Source: Lunularia cruciata
Taxonomy: Eukaryota; Streptophyta; Marchantiopsida; Lunulariales; Lunulariaceae
Reading direction: 5' to 3'
DNA: 64,000 nt
Assembly: GCA_948567375.1 (NCBI GenBank)
Contig: OX419760.1
Location: 46,066,001-46,130,000 of the forward strand
In this document: piece by piece, positions 34,512 through 46,754 of the stretch
Position numbering within the stretch: the stretch's first letter is position 1
Layout of the letters: each line of letters begins with the position of its first letter
Program-made: the position numbers and the translations under genes
Notes under the pieces: generated by a model
Databases searched by the model: none
Seen by the model: only the letters and a program-made list of their open reading frames with translations
Told to the model about the DNA's origin: nothing

Positions 34512-36983
34512 TCAGAAGATTTCAGCAAAGACTTGTAGAATATTTTGGTGAGATGATCCACCCTCCGCTACAGCTGCAAATGCATCGTCGTTCGCTTTTA
34601 CCATATTCTCTCTGATATCATCCCGATCCTCCATGAGCGCTTTTATGGCCGTCGTAAGTTCCGTCCCATCCACCTCATTCTCGGAGTTAGGCCCTTTCAC
34701 TGCTACCTTCATGTCATCAATTAATTGCCTGCACCCAACCAACCCACAGAAAAGAAGTTTGTGAACTCCGTCTGCAACTTCAAATCATGATATCAGACGT
34801 CACAAAAGTGACAAAAGAAAATAAGGAAATAAGACACACCAAAATATACCCCGAAGGAAAGCGAAAAGAAGTACACAGCACCAAGGAGTCCCAGATAGGA
34901 ACCGAGCACGGAGCCCAAAGGACAAGGACCACAAACCGAACCCAAACCAAGACCCACCCCCACCAAACCCCCAACAGGGAGGACTTGCAGCCACAAGATT
35001 TTGGCAACTTTCCAGTTGGCTGTTATAAGTGCGCTACCTTGCATTCATGGCCTGTTCGGCGTACATAGGGAAAGTCAAAATATGAACACCGCCTTTCACG
35101 CTTTCAAGAATGGAGTTCCACCCGCAGTGGGACAGGAACCTCCAAGAGAAGGATGTAGCAATATTTCCTGCTGTGGCACCCAATAGGTGGCAACCATTCC
35201 TCGATCCTGTGTACGCTCTAGAAAACCCGAGGGCAAGAGAGTCTGTGACGACTCTTCCTCTTCAGAAAGACGTAGTGCCCACAGAAAGGACACTTTTGTA
35301 GTATCAAGTGCTTGTGCAATCGCCAACGTAATTGTTGGGGTCAGCACTTTGAAGCTGCCGAAGCAGATAAAAAGAACAGAGGCATTCGGTCGTGTATCCA
35401 GCCACTTGATGATCTGGTTAGTCTCCACCGGACCATTTTCCTTTCCTGATGAAGAAATCTCTGGATTGAGGAGCAATGGGCCAATCGGAAAGACCTTGAC
35501 CTGTGCAATATGAGCAAATAATTCATCATTCAAATCACATAGCTTCTACATAGACTTCTTTGAGCCTCAATGGGAGCATATTATATCCTCATACAAATCA
35601 AGCTCAGTTCACTTCCATAACCTTTAGCAGGAAACATACCTTTCTAGACGTGTCATGTATTTGGAGCTGTTGCCGTAGGGTAGCAAGTGACTTCTTCTCA
35701 AACTCCTCAAAGGTATTTATGACCACTCCAGCAGCCCTTTTCAAGTACTTCGCATGTTTATAATATGGTTCTGGCTTTTGAATTATGACGAGAGGCATGT
35801 CTTTTGAGTAGCAGAAGTCAAGCCCTGGAAGATCGACATTTTTCTCCATCTTTTCTGGATTGTCGGGGGTCCAACCCCCATCCTTCAGAGTTCCAAAGTG
35901 CAGCATAAAGAGGGCGAAGTAAGAAGGAGACGTGAAGAAAGCCCATCTTGGAATCTTCCACTCATCTGCCAATTCCTGCGTCACGTGAGTCCCAGCAGCA
36001 AAGAAAATTACTATTCGAAAATCAAGAATGTGATCAATCGAAATCCAAGTCCGCAAGAATCTTAAGCTGTTGCTTACTTCTATCAACCAATTAAAAGCTC
36101 CTGAAGACCCAGAAAATCGTCCTCAATGATCATGTCACTGGTTACTAGCCAAATCAAGCTAAACTCCCACTGTGCGCTTAGAATCTCAGGTCCGTAATTT
36201 ACCATAAACAGCTCGGATCATCCATCTTAATCACAAGGTGTCGAGCTTAATTTCAGGATTAGACGTAGAGTTATAGTTTCACCTTAGTTAACGTTCTTGT
36301 TGTTATGCATGGTATCGCTCAACACTGCCCTTACGTATAACTAATTAAAGTTCTCATTTCCTATTCGAAGGCGGGCATCTAGAACAAGGCAGTAGGTTAA
36401 ATATCCGCTTGTTTGTTCAATCAGGAATGACAGTAAGAATGACTTCAAAAGTATTGTTCAATACTTCGAAGCAAGTACGAATACATCTTGGCAGAAGCTG
36501 GAGAAAAGAGTTACAACCTTTGTGGGTTTGTTCATCTCGGGAAAGAATAGTCGAAACTATTCTTCCCCGAAAAGGATGAAGCACCGTAGCTAAGCTTCAG
36601 TTGAGATCCAAGCAGTATTCAACCTGACATACCTGGCTCATTTCTCCAGAAACATGTCGGAAACTATGCACGAGAAACCTTCAGGAGCAGCTCCCTTTCC
36701 TTTGTAAACCTTAATATCTTCCGCCATAGATTGTACATGAGACCACGAAGAAAACGGTTTCCTGATTTCCTGGAACATCGACACAGCTTCGATGTCTGCA
36801 TTTCCGAAAGACCCCTGTGCTTTTAGCATCTGAAGTTCCTCGACACGAATTTGTTGTAGTCCACACGGTGAGACTAACACTTTGACGTGCACACAGGCGA
36901 AAGAACTGCAGAAACGGACCCCAGTGACCTTGTGAAGATAGTGGAATCAGTAAAGGTCTCGAAGATCTCCTTACTGAACCCAT
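34512..36983 (-). pseudogene. UDP-glycosyltransferase (family 1) pseudogene, four exons
   Basis: Plant UGTs move sugar from UDP-sugars to small molecules in the cytosol. Exon 1 (36,983-36,633) starts ATG and has PLSSQGHW, with the likely catalytic His. Exon 2 is 35,975-35,640 (ELADEWKIPRWAFF). Exon 3 (35,500-35,038) has VFPIGPLLLNP, VLFICFGSF and the PSPG sugar-donor box from [16 protein letters not shown]. Exon 4 is 34,728-34,512, ending LQVFAEIF-stop. All three introns (35,976-36,632; 35,501-35,639; 34,729-35,037) have GT...AG ends, three of the donors and acceptors flanked by CAG or AAG. Exon lengths add to ~456 codons, normal for the family. Three single-base shifts break it: an extra base near 36,850, a missing base near 36,640, and a missing base near 35,138 inside the PSPG box. 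Base composition is richer in GC than the neighbours. These could be true decay or uncorrected assembly errors, since no in-frame stop exists within exon 2. Confidence 0.9.
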
Positions 36984-39390
36984 TTTCGTCTGTCACAGAA
37001 ATTCCTCACAGATTGTACGAGGGTACTTTGTCGAGGTTGTGCTTGATCGCTCTCCTCTTCTCAATCGATGGTGGAGTCATCCACGGTTACATGGATTGTT
37101 CACTGGAAGTCAATCAGTGATGTCCGGGAAACGCTGAAATCTAGCGATTCTATGCAGAATCAGTACAACGTCGGGACTCTGTAGTCCAAGGTACACTGCA
37201 GGCACTGGAGACGGTGGATGTCCGGCACTCTGCAACATCGCACTTGATCATACAAGAGCATAACAAGGCACGTGCCATCCTTTTCTACGTCCCAAACGGG
37301 GAATCCACTTCCACGTCCTCTACTCAATTTAGACGAATATATCTTAAGTTAAGTATCATTTGTGACAGAGATTCGAATAAAAAAAATTAAATATGTGATC
37401 TTAATTGAGCCAGGTCTAACTAGCTTCTGTTTTTTATTGATAATTTTCTAGTTACCATTCTTAGCACATATTTCAGGTGTTTACTTTATTTTAATTGGAT
37501 TTTTAGAGTGCGTAGCTGTACTAGCGCGCTTAACACCAAAGGCTAATTTGCTACACCCCCTACTAATTGATTATCATGTGGTGGCCCTTTTCCTGCTAAT
37601 TGATTATCATGTTACTCTGGAAGAAAGATACTCAGACTCAAATATATCTCCGTCGGGGGGACGTACTGCTCAACTAGAAACACAATCTCAAGACCTCGAA
37701 TATCTAAACTAATCAAAAAGATAAGACATTTGACTCAGTGCAGAATATGAGAGTACTGTCGTACTTTTAATTTTTAAATAAGGGAGAAAGATAAGAACAA
37801 GTCAACAATCCATCAGTTCTCTTCTCTTACTTTAACGTGAGGTGATGTGTCCAAATTCTACATGAGCTTAAGTATCTTATTATTTATCTTGGAAATTATA
37901 ATCAATATATGTAAAAAACATCTTAGAAATAATTTTCTATTCTATATTATCTATAATATTATATAAATTTTTTTTGTTTTTTTGACTAAGGTAGTTTATT
38001 AAGTTCCAGCTAATCTTATCAAGTAAATAGAAAATATAAAAATATAAAAATATATAGATGAAATACTATATAAAAATACTCTTAGGAGGATGCACTATGA
38101 TTTCACTATCTCTTTAATTATTATCATTGGATTCCATCAATTTAATTTTCAATATATATTTTTTAGTTAGATAGGAATGAATGTCTTATGACTTTATACA
38201 TATTCCACCTTTATTGATTCTAGAACTCATTTTTTTACGTTCTTGTTATCATCTTGAGGCATACTATTTAGATTCTCATAAAGAATGATATAGAATAACT
38301 AGGGATATATAATAAAGTATAAAATGTATCAAGGCGGACTAAGATCAGATTTGCAGCCTTTCATTTTATATAGATCTAAAAGTATTTGAATTCCAATAAA
38401 TAAATAAAAATTTCTCGAAAAAAATAATATTATTTTACACGTTATAGATAAATTCTGACCATTGCTAGTCACTTGAAAGGGGAAACTCAAGGAGAAAAGA
38501 ATAAGAAAATTAATTCAATTTTAAATTCAAATTTCAGTCCTAGAAATTATATATAATTATATATAAGATTGAATCATTCATCTTTCAAGGTTAGTTAATG
38601 AATTGAGATCTGAATTTGAGTTGTATTATGTTTTATTTGGTTCTAGTGTTTGAAGTATTATAGATTCCAATAAATAATTACAATTTTATGTAGAACTAGA
38701 GAGAAACTAATGTACAATTCTCAAATCGTTGAACATAATTTAAGGTTATTTGACACTTTTTATCATTCCTAGAAAATTTTAAAATATCCAATATTATATT
38801 AATATTGGATTTTCAGACCTTCTAGGTCATAATTGCTAAGGATTTGTATCTCTAGAGCTTTGATAGGTTCTACAGTATCCCTGCAGCATTTGATATGTTA
38901 ATCCCATTGTGATATGTTATAGTTTATTTTGTTTTATAGTTATTGGGAAAAGGCATCCCTCGTATAACACAAGAAGGATGGAAGACCCCATCAAGAGAGA
39001 GGAGAGGGAAAATGAAACTAAGCCCAATAGTAATCTGCCCTGCCGCACATTTTGTTTCATAGTTATGGTGGTTAATACATGAGGAACTAACATAATATGC
39101 TTCGCTGATCTGGAAATACTCTCAAGGCAGCAATAAGATCTATATACCAGCTGCAATGCTTCCTCGCTGTCCCGACAGGGTCGTTCCTCCATGCTGCCAC
39201 GTGTTTCCTACGGTCCGTGCATTCTTTTGGACTAGTGCGTCTACTTGAATTCTCCACCTAATATTTGCCTCGAAGAGGACTCTCCAGAGCCGCCACGCAG
39301 CTCGTTTTGACGAAATCTCCTTCGGACATCTCATTTGGACGGAGTTATCTCACTTTGTTCCAGAGTCTGCGCCGTCTATACCAGAGACCG
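36984..39390. other. 5' side of the UGT and gene-free AT-rich DNA
   Basis: 36,984-37,350 is the GC-richer 5' flank of the UGT, without a clear TATA box. CTAATTGATTATCATG is repeated at about 37,563 and 37,600. From 37,700 to 38,930 the sequence is very AT-rich with no coding frame. 39,130-39,390 is GC-richer again but unrecognised. Confidence 0.45.
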
Positions 39391-39400
39391 TTTCTATGGA

Positions 39401-39424
39401 ATATATATATATATATATATATAT
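39401..39424. repeat. (AT)12 microsatellite
   Basis: Twelve uninterrupted AT units, flanked by GGA and GTATATTCC. Confidence 0.95.
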
Positions 39425-39429
39425 GTATA

Positions 39430-40260
39430 TTCCAATATCGTATTTATGTTAATAATTTCAAATTTTTGCCCAACACTTATTATTTCTCTAAATAAACCTT
39501 GTACCCAAGATTGGTCATTTTAACGTGTAAGCCTTAGTCAATAACAGTAAACACTAAGATTATATAATTAATATATTTCTTATTAGGTGTTGATTCACAA
39601 AGAAACTTGCCATACCTCCTTATATTACATCATCTTATATAATACCACATAAACTTGATTAGTTAAAAGCAATTTTCAAAGATATAATACTAGAAAACTA
39701 TGAAGAGAAATATGCATGTTTAGGTTCATTCAAGGGTTTGTGTACCCAATCCCAACCTAAAGCCGCATACCACACTTTTGGACATAAAGGAATTTTTTCT
39801 TTGTATCAACTAGGTTATCTATAAGAAGCTTATCAGAGTTAAATAACGATTTTGCGGCATATGCTTTACTATTAAAAGGGTTTATCATATTAAAAACAAT
39901 GATTGATTCAAATTGATGAAGAATAAGAAATCTCCCATGGTGGGATTTGATCAAAATATTTCTCTTGTAGGTAACATCCACCATTCATATTATAACTGCA
40001 AAGAACTGTCATGATGTTATATGCAAAGATAAGAGTTGCGGAATGTATTAAATAGGCAGATACCTACTATATTTCATCCCCTTTTCAATTCGGGAGTGAT
40101 GATTTCGTCTCGTGTTTGATTATAGAGCAATTTCACAATTTGACTCTATTTCGGGCTGGATTTCCTAACAGGACCTTGCACGTGAGTATTTGATGATACG
40201 ACTCTGTTTAAAAAATATTCACTATATTACAATGAACAAGAATCTGGCCCCTTAACCAGA
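39430..40260. other. no recognisable gene
   Basis: AT-rich, with no coding frame, element end or RNA gene seen. Confidence 0.45.
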
Positions 40261-40265
40261 GTGGC

Positions 40266-40381
40266 CCGTGAACGAGAATAGTCCATGAATTCGAGGTAAT
40301 TACTCTTGAGTAAAGTGAGAGTATGCTCGCGAGAGTTGCTAGTGAACGAGAATCGTCCACGAAATTGATTTCGAGGCAATT
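40266..40381. repeat. ~38-bp direct repeat
   Basis: GTGAACGAGAATAGTCCATG...TTCGAGGTAATT (40,266-40,301) recurs as GTGAACGAGAATCGTCCACG...TTCGAGGCAATT (about 40,341-40,381). Confidence 0.7.
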
Positions 40382-40420
40382 CGCGTAATGTGGCGAACTA
40401 GTCCAAATTTGACATATTTT

Positions 40421-40454
40421 CCCCTTTAGATGCATACCTCCTCATCTAAAGGGG
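40421..40454. repeat. perfect 12-bp hairpin
   Basis: CCCCTTTAGATG (40,421-40,432), loop of 10, CATCTAAAGGGG (40,443-40,454). It is framed by a direct repeat GCGAACTAGTCC / GGCAAACTAGTCTC. Role unknown. Confidence 0.75.
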
Positions 40455-40761
40455 CAAACTAGTCTCATCGCAACATATTTCCTTCCATACCCGGACCTCT
40501 ACATTACCATACCTTAGAGATTAGATGTAATAAGAGCAGATTCAAAATTGACGTTAATTTCAACTTTAATCTTTGAAATAGATCCTACCATGAGTTTGAA
40601 AATTGAATGCAATACGGAAGAATAAAAGCAAAATTTGCCATACTTTCTCCATTCTATTATGGTCATGCATGATCTCACAATTATCATATGAGTGGTGTAG
40701 GGAGAAGATAGTCCTTCCCATAGTCATTGATAGATGCGGACTCATAGGGCAGGAGGCCATA

Positions 40762-41334
40762 TGTAACTGTCCGAAGACAGAAGTATACATGATTGGAATT
40801 CCCACAAACTCCAATGCACCAAAGGAACACTATGTCTTTATTACATGGTGAAGAGGATCCTCTCCAAGGGAACTAAACCCTTAGAGTAGATACTTGGATT
40901 GGTGACATGTCAGCCCTAGTTCCATTTGGTTGACCAAATGGAATCTTATAGAAATCTTTCTACAAGATGCTCAAAACAACATGGAAGAGGTATCACTGGA
41001 AAGATCTTGATAAGACAATCTGAAGAGAAGAAGGCAATTCCTCTTTCTGTAGAGGGGATGAAAATGTATTGTTCAAGGCTTAATTCTTTTGTTTAGGCCT
41101 CCAAAATTGGCTTTGAAGTTTTTGGTGTGTTTTTTATTGCTGTTCTATTAGTGGAAGCACTCTTTTGGGGAGTACTCCATCTAATCTACTTAGATCATCA
41201 TGTATAACATTTCTAAAAGTACTACCAAGCCAATTTTCACCTTTAGATAACTTATCTAGCTAATGGTCTTACACCATAATACCAATAGTATATATCAAAG
41301 CATGGGCTTTAGTGGTCCCTCGTTCAGTACACAA
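40762..41334 (+). repeat. family C-related LTR, probably solo
   Basis: Starts TGTAACTGTCCGAAGACAG; then CCAATGCACCAAAGGAACAC, TGTCTTTATTA, GAGGATCCTCTCC, GACATGT, TTGGTTGACCAAATGGAATC, GGCCTCCAAAATTGGCTTTG, GTGGAAGCACTCTTTTGGGG and ATAATACCAATA follow in the same order as in the C LTR (30,555-29,990, minus strand). The far inverted arm present in element C is not seen. Right end uncertain, near GTACACA at 41,334. Confidence 0.6.
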
Positions 41335-43390
41335 GTTCTTACATGAGTGCAATCCTATTCTATTGAACTCTATCATTATTGTAGTGGATTTAGGCACTTT
41401 TGCCTTCCAAGCATACCTTCAATGGCTCGCAACTTATTGTCATGCCTTACAAGCTCATCACTCCTTGATTTTATTGACTTTCTATCCTTAGGCTCTAGGA
41501 AGCTTGAGGTAGATCTCAATGAAAGTATGCAAACACTTACTAGCATACTCATTGATGCCCCTTTACTTGACAAAACTAGTCATCTCTTAAAGGGAAAAGG
41601 CTCTAGAGTCTAGCTCCAAGCTTCATCCTTCATTGACGATTTCTAGTTTACTTTGGAGGAGTTTACCACAATACTAAGGTTGAAGGTGGGTCTCCCACAT
41701 CCAACTCTCATAGGTTGTTAGACCAATGCGCATGTGGTTCTCCATATGACATGCAAGGGATACAATTTTTATGTTGTACAATAGGTGCAGAGCCCACTAA
41801 AGTCCATAATACATTTATGATACAATTACTAAGATCTTACAAGCTACATGGGCCTAAGTTTAGATTGAGCAATGGTCAGATCTACAAGAACTAACTATCT
41901 ATTGAGTTTGAGCATATACTATTACTTTCAAGGATTGTCACCATACCTGCATGACTTGGTGGTGGTAAAAACTCTACAAGTGGAGTCATTTACAAGTGCA
42001 AGCATATTGGCAGAGCAACACAAACCATATATTGTTATTGATATATTATTATACATTTTGTGTTCATTATGCATATGTGAAGATATCTCTAGGGTGTGGG
42101 TTATTACACTCATTTCAATCATAAATGTGGATATATTACTATAGTTTTTTTCAATATTATGTATATTGAAATTATTATTACTTTTGATAATATTTTAAAA
42201 GGAGCTTATAGAAAACTCTTATAAATAAATTTTTTGTGATAAGAAATCAATTCTAAATTATGAAATTAGTCTGGAATTATTCCTTTTCATCATCTTTATT
42301 TTTATCAATTTTGGTGGAGTATGAATTCCTCACATCTACTCAATTCAACTCAACTCAATTCTCGTTACTTAAGTGTTGTCTTCCTTACTTTTCTAGTTGG
42401 TTATCTCTACAATGTATAGACTAGTATGCATTTTTTTATTATATCTTATTACTCTTTTAGAATTTTGGCATAATTTCACTCAAATAATACATCAGAAAAA
42501 ATATTTAAAGTATTTAAAATGATCAGATATAAGTAAGCTGTAAAAACTAATATAACAATTTTTGAAGTATATTTATTGATCAGAATCTTATATTACAAAA
42601 TAAAAATATTTAAAGGACTTATCTTTTGACCTTATCTAGAACGGAAACTTCTAATTTTTAATATAAAAAATAAGTTATAAAAATTTATTGTAATTAACAC
42701 ATCCAAAAGACAAGAACCTAAGTGCAACCAACATACACTAATCTAAACTAACTGAAATGCTAAACTTAATATTTCTTCTACTAGGTAAAAGAAAAAGCTA
42801 AATTTAACTTACCATCATTCTTGGTTTTTTTATCATCATTAACATTAAAAGAAGAAATATATAACATATCTAAAGGAAAAGAATCTAAGTGCAACCTAAG
42901 TATACTAATCTTAATTAATTGAATATCTAATTAACCATATAAAGTATAGAGAGAATCTAAAAATAATTAATTTCATGATAATTTTCTATATTTTGGTTCA
43001 AAAATATCTTGAAAGCATCTTTGCTTTGTCTAAGAATTGTTTCCAAACTATATTCCAAGAATTGCTCTTGGCTGGTACTCTAAATAGAGAAATATATGTT
43101 ATTATTTTTTGGGAAATAACTCTAAGATTGAGACTAAGATAACATTTTCATTTTGTTTACAATTAATATGTTCTAGAATTTACTGCAAAGCTTCCAAAAT
43201 AAAAGTTCCAATCTATATATCAAGCTCCAAACCGACCACTATAACTCTTAAGAAAATATTTTGAACTTGGTTTTATTTTTGTGGTTCAAGCCCTAATTCA
43301 AAACCTTAATCTAGGTGCTTCTCCTAGTTCATGCAAAAATTTAGCAAAAGTTTTGGCATTGGGAATTATTTAAGTGCCGTGATACTATAG
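41335..43390. other. no recognisable gene; one spaced duplication
   Basis: AT-rich. A ~75-bp stretch around AAGTGCAACCAACATACACTA (42,690-42,765) recurs as AAGTGCAACCTAAGTATACTA (42,860-42,935). No coding frame supported. Confidence 0.5.
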
Positions 43391-43690
43391 CAAGTTGCAA
43401 TTCTTTCAACCATGATTTCAAATGGAAAAATTTCTAATCAATTAAAATTTGAGATAGAATAATTTATTTAAGCTTCTGGTAGTATTTTAATTTCTAGCAA
43501 GTTGTAATTCTTTCAACCATGATCTCCAATGGGAAAATTTCTCATCAATTGTACTTGGAGACTTCATCCAAGCTTATTATAGTATTTTCATTTCTAAGAA
43601 GCTATAAGTCTTCCATTCCTGACCATAATGACAAAAATATATAATCAATTGTAGGTGGAGTTGGAATAATTCATTGGAGCTCATAATAAT
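43391..43690. repeat. ~105-bp tandem repeat, three diverged units
   Basis: Units begin CAAGTTGCAATTCTTTCAAC (43,391), CAAGTTGTAATTCTTTCAAC (43,498) and AAGAAGCTATAAGTCTTCC (43,596). Each continues with CATGA..., GAAAAATTTCT(C/A)ATCAATT and AGTATTTTCATTTCTA. Confidence 0.75.
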
Positions 43691-43769
43691 ATTTTCATTG
43701 GATTTTGTTATATAAAACCTTATTTTTTGTAAACCTTGAAACAACTACAATTTACAAGGTAGTTGTCGT

Positions 43770-43857
43770 GCATATATACATTGCTGTCAACATCATACAC
43801 TATAGAAGCACAACTCACACACAAGTCATATATAAACTCTAAAGTGCCACAATAATC
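43770..43857. repeat. 85-bp direct duplicate bracketing the E 3' LTR (copy 1)
   Basis: TATATACATTGCTGTCAACA through AGTGCCACAAT recurs at 44,310-44,397 with few changes, one copy on each side of the LTR at 43,853-44,300. Confidence 0.85.
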
Positions 43858-44300
43858 AGTTCACACTTGACTTGACTCACACTCAATCAAATAAGTACTT
43901 GATCTATCACTCTATAATTTGCCAACAACTAGGCACTAATCACAATCAAGCCACACTCACTCTAGCTAGAGAATCTAAGTGACACTCGCTGGCCTTTGTC
44001 CACCATAGCCAAGAACTCAAAGGCTCAACATCAGAGAAGTGAGCTCTCTGGAGTTGCACTTCAAAAGTATACCCCCTAGACTTGAGCTAAGTCTCAAACC
44101 CTAACAGTCCCAATGACAGCACACCCAATGGTGTGAATGATGCAAAGTGATGGTGCATCCCACCATGAAGTAAGTACCCCAAACATAAAATCTGACCGTT
44201 GGAAAGTATTCTACGAGTAACTGCTAAAATACCTCTAACCACTATCACTACAACTCCAATGTCTGAGCAATCTAGATATGATACTACAAATGGTATGATA
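43853..44300 (-). repeat. 3' LTR of element E
   Basis: 448 bp, matching 57,971-58,420 over its whole length (for example ACTCTATAATTTGCCAACAA and AGTGAGCTCTCTGGAG). Ends are not the standard TG...CA: the minus strand starts TATCATACC and ends CTGATTA. Confidence 0.85.
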
Positions 44301-44309
44301 ACTATCATG

Positions 44310-44397
44310 CGTATATACATTGCTGTCAACATCATACACTATAGAAGCACAACTCACACATAAGTCATACATAAACTCTAAGGTGCCACAATCACTG
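44310..44397. repeat. 85-bp direct duplicate bracketing the E 3' LTR (copy 2)
   Basis: Second copy of 43,770-43,857, inside the element's 3' untranslated part. Confidence 0.85.
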
Positions 44398-44559
44398 CCC
44401 TAGCTGGCGGTTAGGTCCCTCTAACTCTAGATAGCCATCTACTCCAAGTATATGATATACCCTATGATGGGCAAAGATCAGGAGGCCGGGTGCTATTGAG
44501 CCCCATTGTTAGTTGCTTGCTTGCAATCTATACCATATAAAGGATGAACTAGCTATAGG

Positions 44560-44695
44560 TCAAGTACATCTAAGACATAACCACTTTCCTTGAGGAACCA
44601 TCGTGAGGGGAGGAGTCATACATATGCCATCCTCTCAAACAGCTATCACACACTAACATAGTAGCAGCTCCACTAGAAGAGCCACATAACATACA
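44560..44695 (-). pseudogene. PHD finger at the C-terminus of element E pol
   Basis: The frame that carries the integrase runs straight into CMLCGSSSGAATMLVCDSC, then LRGWHMY (44,695-44,611). After a one-base frame change it ends VPQGKWLCLRCT and a stop (44,560-44,562). This is the C-x2-C-x11-C-x2-C-x4-H-x2-[C]-x14-C-x2-C pattern of a PHD finger, a zinc domain that usually reads histone H3 tails. The sixth-position Cys is Tyr (TAT), one transition from TGT. In element biology it could replace the chromodomain as a guide for integration; that is inference. The zinc ligands and the aromatic W before the last pair are otherwise intact. Confidence 0.82.
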
Positions 44696-45278
44696 CCTCA
44701 AGCCTGCCTATACAAGTGCCAAGCTTGGGTCCATAGTACCATCAATGTTTGGGAGGTGGCTTGGCGCACAATTGTGCACATGATCCTTCCAACTAATACC
44801 ATCATGTCCTTCCAACATAAGGAATCCAGATGGCAAAACCTCGTGCACTCTCAAGATAATGTGGCATGTCAAAACATCAAGTGTCTTTGATGCTATCTAT
44901 TGTAGATATACATAGTCACCTAGATGAAATCAACGGATCAAGGGTCTATACCCTCCTCCTTGAATGAGGTATCCCTATGCTGAGCAATTGCCAAGTCTCA
45001 AAGGCCATTGGCATCACTTTCCAAAAGATCTCTGCACGTTGAGAACATGTGCTCACCCATACATCTAGATCATCCAAGTCCAAGACTATAGTAGCATCTC
45101 AACAAATGGCTAAAGGTAAATCTGGATCTTGTCCATAGAGTAGGAAGTAAGGAGAGAAGGATGCTAAGGAGGTTTTCCGGCTGAACCAATAGCCCATGGC
45201 TAACCAAGGTAATTGGAGATCCCAATCTCCCAAGTGGCCTCTTTGCAAACCATACTTTTGCAATCCTCTCTCCACCGT
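44696..45278 (-). pseudogene. integrase C-terminal part of element E
   Basis: From the F1 junction: VERGLQKYG, DWDLQLPWLAMGYWF, SFSPYFLLYGQDPDLPL (45,278-45,120), the end of the integrase core. Then FHLGDYVYLQ-stop, LDVLTCHIILRVHEVLPSGF, WKDHVHNCAPSHLPNIDGT (about 44,920-44,725), an SH3-like DNA-binding tail that leads to the PHD finger. Stops are TAG where CAG is expected. The other half of the integrase lies beyond F1, at 47,730-48,270. Confidence 0.82.
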
Positions 45279-46189
45279 TGTTGAGAGATTTTTTGGTCTC
45301 AAGAGTGCACTGGGCACATGGCTGCTCGTGCTCAGTTTGTTCTTATTGTCAATGCCTTGAAGTTTCTTGTAGTCTGACACTCTACATCTATTCCTGGACT
45401 GTTGGAAATCTCTTCTTTGCTAGAGCATGTTTTTTTCAATCGCTCTTGAGGTTGGCTCTCACTGAAGGTTCTGTGTTTGTCCTTGATCTTAACAGGATTG
45501 GTTGTGTTCTGCGGGGTTTGGGTTTATGGGTTTCTATCCTTGCTTGTGTTATATTCTAGTTTTCCAGTTAAGTTCAGCCTATGGTTTTGGATCTGGCGGC
45601 TCATAGAGCTGGGTCAGGTGTTCTCTTAAGAGAATAACGAGTGATCTATTCCAACTCAAACCCAGACACCTAGATCATCAAACTATGCCATTCACATAGA
45701 TTGGACTGATAGCTCCTAGAATGGAGTTTTCTCTTGACGCTAGCCATAGATCAAAATTCACATTGGTTTTAGGACACATCATTCATAAGAACCAAACTGT
45801 GGAGCTCATAGGTTCTGGACAAGCCAAACAGTTCTAGTCTATACAGTGTCTGCACTAAGCTCTTCAACAAATCATCAACTCAATTAAAGCACTTCACATA
45901 CACTCTGTCAGACAGCAGTCAAGGCAACTCACCCTCTGAACCTCTTCATTCTCCTATGCCCCTATTTTGCAGATCAGATTCACTCCATCCAGACAGGTCA
46001 GCCAACTTTGAATCTTTTCTTTCCCTTGCTTCAGATGAGCTGAGCCACTTTGGTATTCTCTTCTTCTTCTTCCCTGACTAGCTCTTGTCATTGCCTATTC
46101 AACCACTCTTCACATTCAAGGAAACTCCTTCTTTGCCATATATCTCTCTCTTTTGTCCCTGTCTAGCTCATGTCATTGCCTGTTCAGCC

Positions 46190-46510
46190 ACTCTTCACAA
46201 CATTTTCTCAAAAAATCCTTTGTCACTCTCCTGTCCTCACGTTCATGAGATTCTCACCTTGGCAACTCCTGCAACAAACCCTACTAACCTGCAAAAATCC
46301 TTCTCCAGTTTTGTCCTTCTCCTCAACATTTTTCCCAAAAATCTTTCTTCACACTCATGTCCTCACCTTCATGAGATTCTCCTCTTGGCAACTCCTGCAG
46401 CAAACCCTACTGACCTTCAAAAATCCTTCTCCAGTTTTGTCCTTCTCCTCTCTCACAACATTTTCCCAGAAATCTTTCTTCACTCTCCAGTCCTCACCTT
46501 TGTGATTTAT
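46190..46510. repeat. ~130-bp tandem repeat in F1, 2.4 copies
   Basis: CACAACATTTTCTCAAAAAA (46,197), CTCAACATTTTTCCCAAAAA (46,322) and CACAACATTTTCCCAGAAAT (46,454) each lead into CTT(T/C)...CTCCTGTCCTCAC, CATGAGATTCTC, GGCAACTCCTGCA(A/G)CAAACC. Confidence 0.85.
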
Positions 46511-46754
46511 CTCTCCTCTGCCCAAGCACAAGTTCAATTTTGAATCTCTTCTCCTGTTGTCCTCTCAAAATATTCCTCTCTCTCCTCTTTTCACTATCAC
46601 ATCCTTCATAGTTCTACCATAATTCCCAGTTGCTCCTATCTTGTCATCAATTTCAGCAAGATCTCTCTCGAAGCATTCTCTCCAACCCTACTGCCCTATC
46701 AATTCTTCAGCAAGATTCTAGCAAGATTCTAAGCTTTCACTCTAAACCCCTTCA

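Noticed and set aside
34780-35068. Open frames on both strands of 60-90 codons
   Set aside because: They lie within intron 3 of the UGT (34,729-35,037); the splice borders and matching frames on both sides explain the region.
39399-39440. AT run as a promoter
   Set aside because: Simple (AT)12 microsatellite with no gene downstream.
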